From NCBI GenBank assembly GCA_947259685.1, contig CAMYNC010000075.1, positions 1 to 39,858 of the forward strand: 39,858 nucleotides of DNA, given 5' to 3'. Positions within the stretch are counted from its first letter, which is position 1; every line of letters starts with the position of its first letter. This document shows, in pieces, positions 33,298 to 39,858 of the stretch. The notes under the pieces were generated by a model. That model saw only the letters and a program-made list of their open reading frames with translations. It was not told the origin of the DNA and made no database searches. This stretch comes from an uncultured Desulfuromonadales bacterium (GTDB taxonomy: Bacteria > Desulfobacterota > Desulfuromonadia > Desulfuromonadales > Geopsychrobacteraceae). A program made the position numbers and the translations under genes.

Positions 33298-33561
33298 TTA
33301 CTTAGGAGCCTCTTTCGGCGGTCCCGCTGAAGTGAATGAGCCAACAACCTTGCCGTTTGCATCACGCAATTCTGCGCCTCCAAATGGGTTGAGAACCAAA
33401 GTGCCCGCTTCGCGGCCCTGGTCATCGATCAATTTAAAACTCCGCATCAGTGAGCCGGTTTCTACTTTTTCAGCTTCCGCTGATTTGCTCGATGAGCCCC
33501 CACATGCCGTCAGCGACAGGCTTGTGAACAGAATGAAGATTAAGAGGGTAAGCAGACGCAT
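33298..33561 (-). CDS. Small lipoprotein
   Basis: 87 residues with a lipoprotein signal and lipobox LTAC (C20), then a Ser-rich linker and a short domain (LMRSFKLIDDQGREAGTL, ELRDANGKVVGSFTS). GGGAGGACATC precedes the ATG. I recognise no family; the length and lipobox make a surface-exposed or periplasmic accessory role plausible. No operon partner. Confidence 0.75.
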   Translation of the reverse strand: MRLLTLLIFILFTSLSLTACGGSSSKSAEAEKVETGSLMRSFKLIDDQGREAGTLVLNPFGGAELRDANGKVVGSFTSAGPPKEAPK

Positions 33562-33984
33562 GATGTCCTCCCAGTTGGAGTTGGTTTAGCTTTCAGACCG
33601 TGATTACGAGTAAAATTTTATCAAGAAAATGCTCGGATACATGACCAGTCAGATTTTTTTTCATAGTTTGCCAAGAACCTCTCCCCCTGCAATCTGAAAA
33701 GATTTTGCAAGTTAACGAACTCAGTACGACTTCCTTAGCCGATTATCCATTTTGTAGGCAACATCGTGGCGCTATCGAATTTTTTTAACACTCACTCGAG
33801 AAGGGCTTGATTTTACACTAAGTACTGGTAAGTTTAATGTCGCAATGGTAAATATCATCAATCCCATTCTTGGGTTTTCCAGAAGGGAGTTAGTAGAAGG
33901 CACCTCATCAAAGGGGAAATGGGGTGCAACTTTTGCTAAAGGGTCTTAAAACAATTCAACAATTCAACAAAAGGAGACAATAGT
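33562..33984. other. Intergenic region upstream of the VWA-OmpA gene
   Basis: About 420 bases without a supported gene. AATTCAACA occurs twice just before the ribosome binding site AAAGGAGA (33968-33975). Confidence 0.4.
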
Positions 33985-35106
33985 ATGGCAAAAAAAATAA
34001 CCACTGTAATGGTCGCCATTTTCACGATGGTTTTTCTTGGAGGGCTTGTCGCAGAGGCTCAAGCCGTTGAGGAGGTGACCACAACTAAAATCATTAAAAA
34101 AATTGACAAAGTGGAGAAATTTGTTCGCATTGCTGACAATGTCGTTATCATGTTCGATTCCTCGGGCTCCATGGGCGCGCCTTACGGTGACACTGGGCTG
34201 ACGAAGCTCCAGGCGGCGAAACAACTCCTGAAACAGCGGGCGGCCTTGTTCCCGGATGTTTTTCCTGAGCTGAAGGTTGGTTTGTACACCTATACCCCTT
34301 CCGCCAAGCTTGATGCGGTGAAGAAATCTGAATTTTATAAAATGCAACCGGTTAACAAGGCGGAGCTTCAGCAGGCGATAGATCAATTGCCGGATGAAGC
34401 AGGCGGTCCGACCTTAATGGTCAACGGGTTGAGAAAGCTTGGTAATCTGCTGGATACTCTTTCCGGCCGCACCGTGGTGTTTTTCTTTACCGATGGCACC
34501 CATAGTGATGAGGGTGCCACCGAAAGCCCGCTTGTGCTGGCAAAAAAAATGGCAAAAAAACATGATGTCAATTTTCAAGTTATCAGCACCACTGATGATG
34601 CGACCAATGTGAAACTCATGGAAGCGGTCGCCTCTATTAACGAATCCTCCAGGGTTTATACCCTTAAAAGCCTGATAGATCGGCCGGAAGTTTATACCGG
34701 TTCCGTATTTGCGATAGAGGAATCCTATATTGTTTCGTTTGAATCCCGCCAAGAAATCATTGGTTTTAAGCTCAACCATATCCTTTTTGGGTTTGACGAA
34801 ACAGAGATAAAGATAGAGTTCACTGAGGGGTTGAAAAAGGTCGGGGAAATTCTGAAAAAAAATCCCGACAGCTATCTTGTTTTGGCCGGCCATACAGACA
34901 ATCAGGGATCGGAAGAATACAACCTGGGATTGTCTCGGAAACGGGTTGAGGCCGTTGGCGCTTTTCTGGCAAAAAAATACCCGCTTGATCCAAGCCGCAT
35001 TGAAATGTTCTGGTATGGTGCAGCAGCCCCGATTGCCAGTAATGATACTGAAGAAGGGCGAAAACAAAACCGGCGGGTCGTTGGGTTTATTGCTGGAGTT
35101 GATTAA
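33985..35106 (+). CDS. Periplasmic VWA-OmpA fusion protein
   Basis: 373 residues with a signal peptide (cleavage near AEAQA, residue 27). A von Willebrand A domain has the metal site DSSGS at 58-62 (MIDAS), followed by VVFFFTDGTHSDEG. The C-terminal third is an OmpA-like peptidoglycan-binding domain (LVLAGHTDNQGSEEYNLGLSRKRVEAVGAFL). This pairing ties a protein-binding VWA fold to the cell wall. Function is not established. A hairpin follows the stop codon. Confidence 0.88.
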   Translation: MAKKITTVMVAIFTMVFLGGLVAEAQAVEEVTTTKIIKKIDKVEKFVRIADNVVIMFDSSGSMGAPYGDTGLTKLQAAKQLLKQRAALFPDVFPELKVGLYTYTPSAKLDAVKKSEFYKMQPVNKAELQQAIDQLPDEAGGPTLMVNGLRKLGNLLDTLSGRTVVFFFTDGTHSDEGATESPLVLAKKMAKKHDVNFQVISTTDDATNVKLMEAVASINESSRVYTLKSLIDRPEVYTGSVFAIEESYIVSFESRQEIIGFKLNHILFGFDETEIKIEFTEGLKKVGEILKKNPDSYLVLAGHTDNQGSEEYNLGLSRKRVEAVGAFLAKKYPLDPSRIEMFWYGAAAPIASNDTEEGRKQNRRVVGFIAGVD

Positions 35107-35180
35107 CCATTACTGCCCGTTAAAATATTCATGTTCGGTATAGTTTATTACTGAGTGCCTCCAAGCAAGCAACTGCCCAT

Positions 35181-35210
35181 AGGGCAGGTATCGCCTTTGA
35201 TACCTGCCCT
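35181..35210 (+). terminator. Hairpin after the VWA-OmpA gene
   Basis: AGGGCAGGTATC (35181-35192) and its complement GATACCTGCCCT (35199-35210) enclose GCCTTT. There is no T tract; it lies between convergent genes. Confidence 0.6.
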
Positions 35211-35226
35211 CCTTACCGCTAAATCA

Positions 35227-36453
35227 TTATTTGAGCAACGCCAGGTAGTCTCCGTAGCCTTCCTTTTCCAGATCAGTTTTTGGTATGAAACGTAGCGCCG
35301 CCGAGTTTATACAGTAGCGCAGCCCGGTCGGGGCGGGGCCGTCGTTGAAAAGATGCCCCAAGTGCGAATCGGCGTGTTTGCTGCGAACTTCGGTCCGCAC
35401 CGAGAAAAAGCTGCGGTCCTCTTTTTCGACGATGTTGGCAGGCACCAGCGGCCTGGTGAAGCTCGGCCAACCGGTCCCCGATTCATATTTGTCGGTGGAG
35501 CTGAACAGCGGTTCGCCGGAGATGACATCGACGTAGAGACCTGCTTCATGATTATTCCAGTAGCTATTTGAGAAAGGACGCTCGGTGCCGTTCTTGCGGG
35601 TGACATCGTATTGCAGCGGGGTCAGCTGTTCGCGCAGTTCCGCATCAGCGGGGATCCTGTAGCTGGGTTTGCTCGTCATGGACTGCTCCATTTTCAGATC
35701 ATCTTTCTTCATGCCCATATCATCTGATTTCATCTTCATCTCATCATCCTTCAGCGATTGGGCCGCCAACGGCTTCAACTCCGGGTAGTCCTGTTCGATC
35801 GAAGCAAAGGTTAATTTCTCTTTGCCCCAGGAGTTATCAAGGAACTGGTTGCGGCCCGAGCCGGAGCGGTACCAGCCGTAGCGGATCGGGTTGACAGCGT
35901 AATAATCCTGATGATAGTCCTCGGCCGGATAGAAGGGGCCGAGCGGCAGGATCTCGGTGACGATCGGCTCGTCGAAGTGCTTTGATGCGACGAGCTTCTG
36001 CTTCGATGCTTCGGCGATGCGCTTTTGTTCCTCGTTGGCGGTGAAGATCAGGCTGCGATATTGGGCGCCACGATCGACAAACTGGCCGCCGCCATCGGTC
36101 GGATCGACGTGGCGCCAGAACCATTCGACCAATTGGCCGTAACTGACCTTGGCCGGATCATAAATGACCTTGACCGCTTCGACATGCCCGGTGGCATGAC
36201 CTGACACCTGTGCATAGGTCGGATTGACCTCCTGGCCGCCGGTGTAGCCGGAGATCGCCTCGCTGACCCCGGGGACTTTTTCAAAATCTGATTCGGTGCA
36301 CCAGAAACAGCCGCCGGCGAAGACCGCGGTGCTGGTGGCCATGGTCATATCGCCTGATTTGTCCATGGTTTGGTCTTTGGTTTGATCCATGCTCATGCTC
36401 AGGCCGAGCATCGCCAGGGTGAGAGTGAGAGTCGTGAGTAGCAGGGTTTTCAT
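35227..36453 (-). CDS. msrAB: Secreted peptide methionine sulfoxide reductase MsrA-MsrB fusion
   Basis: 408 residues with a signal peptide ([19 protein letters not shown]), so periplasmic or surface protection of methionine. MsrA comes first: GCFWC at 48-52 holds the catalytic Cys (C49), then [22 protein letters not shown]. Between the domains is an unusual Lys/Asp/Met-rich linker ([17 protein letters not shown], then [10 protein letters not shown]). MsrB follows with its catalytic Cys C381 in [11 protein letters not shown]; it is a Cys, not selenocysteine, form, and lacks the two CxxC zinc pairs found in many MsrB. AAAACTGGAGGACAAG precedes the ATG. Stands alone; converges on the VWA-OmpA gene. 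Confidence 0.93.
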   Translation of the reverse strand: MKTLLLTTLTLTLAMLGLSMSMDQTKDQTMDKSGDMTMATSTAVFAGGCFWCTESDFEKVPGVSEAISGYTGGQEVNPTYAQVSGHATGHVEAVKVIYDPAKVSYGQLVEWFWRHVDPTDGGGQFVDRGAQYRSLIFTANEEQKRIAEASKQKLVASKHFDEPIVTEILPLGPFYPAEDYHQDYYAVNPIRYGWYRSGSGRNQFLDNSWGKEKLTFASIEQDYPELKPLAAQSLKDDEMKMKSDDMGMKKDDLKMEQSMTSKPSYRIPADAELREQLTPLQYDVTRKNGTERPFSNSYWNNHEAGLYVDVISGEPLFSSTDKYESGTGWPSFTRPLVPANIVEKEDRSFFSVRTEVRSKHADSHLGHLFNDGPAPTGLRYCINSAALRFIPKTDLEKEGYGDYLALLK

Positions 36454-37041
36454 CTTGTCCTCCAGTTTTTACCTGTCCGGCCACGGTAACGACCGGAACT
36501 GCGTTCTTCGATGATAGAAGCATACCGCATCGGTTTAACGACAGGATAAAGCTGGTTTAAAGATCAGGTAAAGATTGGCGGGGAAAAACATCTGAGGTTT
36601 TTACTTTGGTTGTGGGCAAGAAAGAGTACAGAAGGGTTGGCCCACGGGATATAACTCTGTCTCCTTTTTTCATTGGGAGCTCAATCCTTCCTGGTGGTTG
36701 ACCGGACCGGCACGGCAGCTGTTGCCGAAACCTTCTGGGCGTGTATTCTATTACCTGAATCAGTGAGTATCCGGCGGCGAATAGCACAATTCATTGAATT
36801 GCCTGAGCACTGCAAAAATCACCGCTGAACCTTTGGGTGCAGCTCAGATTTTAGCATCACTCATTCAATCCAAGCACTTGCACTCTTCTTCCACCGTTTA
36901 CTCACTGATTCAGGTATTAGTCAGCGGCCGAGGCATAAATCCCCTGATCGAGTTCCCTGGAGCATGAGAGAACAGAAGGCCAAGACTCTTCACGACTCTT
37001 GTCGAAGATTAACGGCTGCCAGGTAAGGATGTGGTGATGTG
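36454..37041. other. Intergenic region carrying the second MITE
   Basis: About 590 bases without a gene. It holds the promoter region of msrAB on the left, the second MITE copy at 36753-36915, and the promoter of the AI-2E transporter gene on the right. Confidence 0.45.
36753..36915. repeat. MITE-like repeat, copy 2
   Basis: 163 bp with the same perfect 17-bp terminal inverted repeats as the copy at 25868-26030, from which it differs at six positions. ATT occurs on both flanks and may be a short target duplication, although the first copy shows no such duplication. Confidence 0.85.
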
Positions 37042-38133
37042 ATGGAAAACAGCAACGATAGTCAATTTTTGACGAAGAACATCATTGAGGTTGCCAGCAA
37101 GATTGTCATTCTTGGCACCATGATCATCTTGTCTTTTCAGCTGATAAAGCCGTTTCTACTCCCGGTTTTTTGGGGGACGATTCTTGCTGTTGCCTTGGAG
37201 CCTTTTATTGCCAGACTTGCCAAAATACTTGGGGATCGAAGGTCGCTGGCAGCAGTCCTTTTTGTCCTCGGCGTTCTGGCCGCACTCGTGGTGCCGACAG
37301 TGTTCCTGACTTTATCGTCGGTAGATGTGGTGGAAGGGCTGATAACGCAGATGCAGGACAAGACACTAACCATCCCGCTGCCGCCCACAAAAGTTGCCGA
37401 ATGGCCCTTGGTTGGTCAGTCCATTTACCAGGCCTGGTATCTGTTCGCAACCAACCTTGAGGGTGCCTTGAAGCAATTTGCTCCCGAGATTAAAACAGTC
37501 GCCGAGACCGTGCTCGGTTCTGTCGGTGGTGGTCTGGTCGGGCTGTTTATGGTGATTATCTCAACCTGTATTGCCGGCGTTTTTATGGCCAAGGCAGACC
37601 AGAGCGCAGCTGTTGCCAGAAAGGTGATTACGCGCTTTGCCGGTGAAAGTGGGGCAGAGATTACCAACCTTGCTACGGCCACAATCCGGGGTGTGATGCT
37701 GGGTGTGGTTGGCGTTGCCGTGATCCAGGCGATTCTTTCTGCCATCGGTATGGTTGTGGTCGGTGTCCCGGCCTCCGGTCTTTGGGCTGCCCTGGTCTTG
37801 GTCGTTGCCGTGTGTCAGTTGCCGCCGATTATTGTTCTCGGGCCCGTTGCTGCTTATGTCTTTTCAGTTGCCGAGACCACTCCTGCGGTTATCTTTCTTA
37901 TCTGGGCAATTTTTGTCATGGCGATTGATAGTGTTTTGAAGCCGATACTTATGGGCCGAGGCGTCGATATCCCGATGCTGGTCATTCTGATCGGTGCCTT
38001 GGGTGGCTTGATGCTCGCCGGCATTATCGGCCTTTTCGTTGGAGCGGTGATTCTTGCCAGTATGTATACCTTGTTCATGGCCTGGCTGGATGAAAGTGAC
38101 GATAATCACAGCGCTGCAGATTTGGGCAGTTAA
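37042..38133 (+). CDS. AI-2E family transporter
   Basis: About 363 residues with some eight membrane spans in the PF01594 layout: two spans early, a long hydrophilic stretch (residues about 95-150), then clusters toward the C terminus. The closing GRGVDIPMLVILIGALGGL and LAGIIGLFVGAVILA fits the family. Members export various substrates, from autoinducer-2 in E. coli TqsA to Na+/H+ exchange in others, so the substrate cannot be assigned. ATG at 37042 is one codon after a GTG at 37039; either is possible, with AGGTAAGGAT upstream. Next to the MITE. Confidence 0.85.
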   Translation: MENSNDSQFLTKNIIEVASKIVILGTMIILSFQLIKPFLLPVFWGTILAVALEPFIARLAKILGDRRSLAAVLFVLGVLAALVVPTVFLTLSSVDVVEGLITQMQDKTLTIPLPPTKVAEWPLVGQSIYQAWYLFATNLEGALKQFAPEIKTVAETVLGSVGGGLVGLFMVIISTCIAGVFMAKADQSAAVARKVITRFAGESGAEITNLATATIRGVMLGVVGVAVIQAILSAIGMVVVGVPASGLWAALVLVVAVCQLPPIIVLGPVAAYVFSVAETTPAVIFLIWAIFVMAIDSVLKPILMGRGVDIPMLVILIGALGGLMLAGIIGLFVGAVILASMYTLFMAWLDESDDNHSAADLGS

Positions 38134-38247
38134 AAACCTCCATCCCCCTGCGATCCCTTCAAAAAAGAGTGCAGAAGGGGGCCCAGAGTTTCCTCTTGGG
38201 TTTGGTCTTGAACCTGAATCTGTAAGCCGTTTGTTATAAGGAGAATT

Positions 38248-39357
38248 ATGTTCTTTCGTTTCTGGGGAATAGGGTGGCTGGTGGCGGGTCTACTTTTCGG
38301 TGGTCCCGCACTGGCCGTAGATAGAGATGGGGCGATTCCGCCATTGCTGGACAGCCTCCGTCTGAAACAGCCGCTGACTTTTTGTGGTGAGGCGGTCCCG
38401 CTGGACGATCCCGAGGTGCGGGAGCGGATGGAAAAGGAGCTGCTGCTGTCACTCTGGGATCGGGATCAGGCGGTTTTGTGGCTGAAGCGGTCCAGTCGCT
38501 ATCTACCTGTGATCGAGGCCATGCTTTCCCGGGCCGGGCTGCCCGATGACTTGAAGTATATTGCGTTGGCTGAAAGCGCCTTGCGACCGCATGCCGGTTC
38601 AGCCAAGGGGGCGATCGGCTTCTGGCAATTTTTATCAGAAACCGGCCGGCGTTACGGTTTGACCGTCAATGCGTCGATCGATCAGCGCCGCAGCCTGACC
38701 GCTTCCAGCAAGGCCGCGGTAAGTTATTTTTCCGAACTTTACGAAAAATTCGGTTCCTGGAGCCTGGCAGCAGCGGCGTTCAACATGGGGGAGGAGGGGC
38801 TGCAGGCGGAAATCCTTGCCCAGGGTGTCAGCGACTTCTACCGTCTCTATCTGCCGCTGGAAACCCAGCGCTATCTGTTCCGAGTTCTTTCCGCCAAACT
38901 GATTCTGACCCAGCCGGAGAGTTACGGCTTTCATCTGCAGGACCATGATTATTATCCTCCAGTCAAGTTTGCCAGCCTAGAATTGACCTGCTACGAGGAG
39001 ACCAGTCTGAGGGTGGTGGCTCAGGCGGCGCAGACCGATTTCAAGCGGATCAAGGATTTGAACCCGGAGTTGCGCGGTCATTATCTGGCGGCGGGAACCT
39101 ACACCTTAGCCGTCCCCGAAAATACACCCCCGGGGTTTCAGGAGCGGTTCAATCAGGGCCACCAGAAGTGGAGTCAGCAGCGCAAAGAGCGGATCTACAT
39201 CGTTCAATCCGGTGATAACCTTTCGACCATTGCCGAAAAATTTCGCGTCCCCCTGGCCGCCATCCTGATCTGGAACCGCATCGATCTCAACGAGGCGCTC
39301 CATCCCGGCGATCGGCTGATTATCCAGCAGGCGGGAAGTGGTACCGGTAGCCCCTGA
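38248..39357 (+). CDS. MltD-like lytic transglycosylase with LysM
   Basis: 369 residues with a signal peptide (cleavage near ALA, residue 23). The transglycosylase SLT domain has the catalytic Glu at 109 (LKYIALAESALRPHAGSAKGAIGFWQF) and the AAAAFNMGEEGL segment. A LysM peptidoglycan-binding repeat closes it (YIVQSGDNLSTIAEKFRVP and onward to residues about 357). It cleaves peptidoglycan strands. Compared with E. coli MltD it is shorter and has one LysM. A diverged dead copy of its last third lies at 32886-33242. A terminator follows the stop codon. Confidence 0.92.
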   Translation: MFFRFWGIGWLVAGLLFGGPALAVDRDGAIPPLLDSLRLKQPLTFCGEAVPLDDPEVRERMEKELLLSLWDRDQAVLWLKRSSRYLPVIEAMLSRAGLPDDLKYIALAESALRPHAGSAKGAIGFWQFLSETGRRYGLTVNASIDQRRSLTASSKAAVSYFSELYEKFGSWSLAAAAFNMGEEGLQAEILAQGVSDFYRLYLPLETQRYLFRVLSAKLILTQPESYGFHLQDHDYYPPVKFASLELTCYEETSLRVVAQAAQTDFKRIKDLNPELRGHYLAAGTYTLAVPENTPPGFQERFNQGHQKWSQQRKERIYIVQSGDNLSTIAEKFRVPLAAILIWNRIDLNEALHPGDRLIIQQAGSGTGSP

Positions 39358-39392
39358 AATCAGCTCTTTTCTCTGTCACGCCCCCGAACAAC

Positions 39393-39422
39393 AAAACGCC
39401 CCGGAATTTTCCAGGGCGTTTT
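39393..39422. terminator. Terminator after the MltD-like gene
   Basis: AAAACGCCC (39393-39401) pairs with GGGCGTTTT (39414-39422), with GGAA/TTCC inside. A T-rich tail follows and A residues precede, so it can work in both directions. Confidence 0.8.
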
Positions 39423-39443
39423 ATTAACACTTCCAAGTAGCTA

Positions 39444-39557
39444 TCAGTGGGAGCAACCACAGGAACATTTATCACCGCAACAACCGCTCTGCGGCTCGCG
39501 GTAAATCATCTCTTCGATATGCGCATTCATGGTTTGTTTCAGGTCGGCAATAGTCAT
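39444..39557 (-). pseudogene. Truncated copy of the 28.8-kb cysteine-rich gene
   Basis: A 37-residue open frame reads MTIADLKQTMNAHIEEMIY, then REPQSGCCGDKCSCGCSH. It matches the middle of the 28790-29074 protein (TVIADLEQAMDANIEEMIY then SSCCGK), but lacks the zinc-ribbon half. The N-terminal half has been replaced by unrelated sequence. A working short peptide is not excluded, since the frame is intact and ends with a dense Cys cluster. Confidence 0.7.
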
Positions 39558-39671
39558 GCGAGATGAAATGCCCCGAACCGATTCTTTGTTCTAAGTGTCC
39601 CTGTGGGATATAATAGAGCCATTATGAGGCTGTTTAACTCTCGCTGGGAACCAAAAATCACGAGGACAATA

Positions 39672-39858
39672 ATGAAAACAATTTTTGCCATTCTGACGTT
39701 ATTTGTGACTCTGGCTCTTATCGGTTGTGCCAGCACGAAAAGACCGGTTCTCTATCCCAACAGTCACCTGAATACGGTCGGGAAACAACATGCAGAGGCA
39801 GATATCAAAGCATGTATGAGATCTGCTGAGGCCAGCGGCGCTAACTCAGGTAAAGGCG
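39672..39858 (+). CDS. Lipoprotein, 5' part only (glycine-zipper family type)
   Basis: The first 62 residues of a lipoprotein that continues beyond the window. Signal and lipobox are present (LIGC, C20), followed by RPVLYPNSHLNTVGKQHAEADIKACMRSAEASGA, the start seen in glycine-zipper family envelope lipoproteins. CGAGGACAATA precedes the ATG. Confidence 0.75.
   Translation, partial: MKTIFAILTLFVTLALIGCASTKRPVLYPNSHLNTVGKQHAEADIKACMRSAEASGANSGKG

Noticed and set aside
38211..38226. ACCTGAATC-like sequence resembling a MITE end
   Set aside because: Only about 12 of 15 bases match and no second end is nearby.

Overview
The window looks like a chromosomal stretch of an environmental, probably anaerobic or microaerobic, Gram-negative bacterium. 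A deltaproteobacterium of the Desulfuromonas/Geobacter type is the best guess. This is inference from gene content: a GrdB-like selenoprotein read through an in-frame UGA, a secreted haem-binding protein carrying MopE-type acidic repeats, several lipoproteins and OmpA-type envelope proteins, chemotaxis genes, and a split MltD-like transglycosylase family. There is no rRNA, tRNA, CRISPR array or ribosomal operon to anchor the taxonomy, and I see no prophage.

Layout. 0.4-5.1 kb: a DUF2270 membrane protein, soluble transhydrogenase (sthA), an MFS transporter and a phosphoribosyltransferase. 5.3-8.5 kb: a chemotaxis unit (receptor and CheW on the minus strand) divergent from a single-domain response regulator, with a 13-bp inverted repeat between them. 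8.6-10.4 kb: a complete IS1182-type insertion sequence with 17-bp terminal inverted repeats and a 4-bp target duplication. 10.9-13.1 kb: a short-chain dehydrogenase and an unrecognised two-repeat protein, followed by about 1 kb without a convincing gene. 14.1-16.5 kb: a periplasmic metallo-beta-lactamase-fold hydrolase facing a small-molecule kinase/YcxB-like pair.

16.8-21 kb is the most unusual block. It holds a single polypeptide joining a PolA-type 5'-3' exonuclease to RNase HI, a GrdB-like selenoprotein gene that a standard gene caller would break in two, a translationally coupled periplasmic rhodanese, a decayed ppnP and a thioredoxin-fold protein. 21.1-24.3 kb: a cystathionine lyase and an M48/TPR lipoprotein protease. 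24.4-29.1 kb: an accessory-looking stretch with a broken gene, a MITE, a secreted endonuclease/phosphatase-fold lipoprotein and small or cysteine-rich proteins. 29.7-31 kb: a secreted protein with two CXXCH haem motifs around five MopE-like acidic repeats. 31-33.6 kb: a truncated EamA transporter, a flavoprotein reductase, a zinc-ribbon membrane protein and a dead copy of the 3' end of the 38.2-kb transglycosylase gene. 34-39.9 kb: a VWA-OmpA protein, a secreted MsrA-MsrB fusion, a second MITE copy, an AI-2E family transporter, an MltD-like transglycosylase, a truncated duplicate of the 28.8-kb cysteine-rich gene, and the start of a glycine-zipper-type lipoprotein.

Together the genes lean toward thiol, selenium and sulfur redox (transhydrogenase, selenoprotein, rhodanese, thioredoxin-fold protein, MsrAB, cystathionine lyase) and cell-envelope maintenance (M48 protease, transglycosylase, OmpA-VWA, lipoproteins). 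There is clear evidence of local duplication and decay: two MITE copies, one IS, several gene fragments. No single large new defence or metabolic island is visible. The strongest candidates for novelty are the exonuclease-RNase H fusion, the coupled rhodanese/selenoprotein pair and the haem/MopE-repeat protein.
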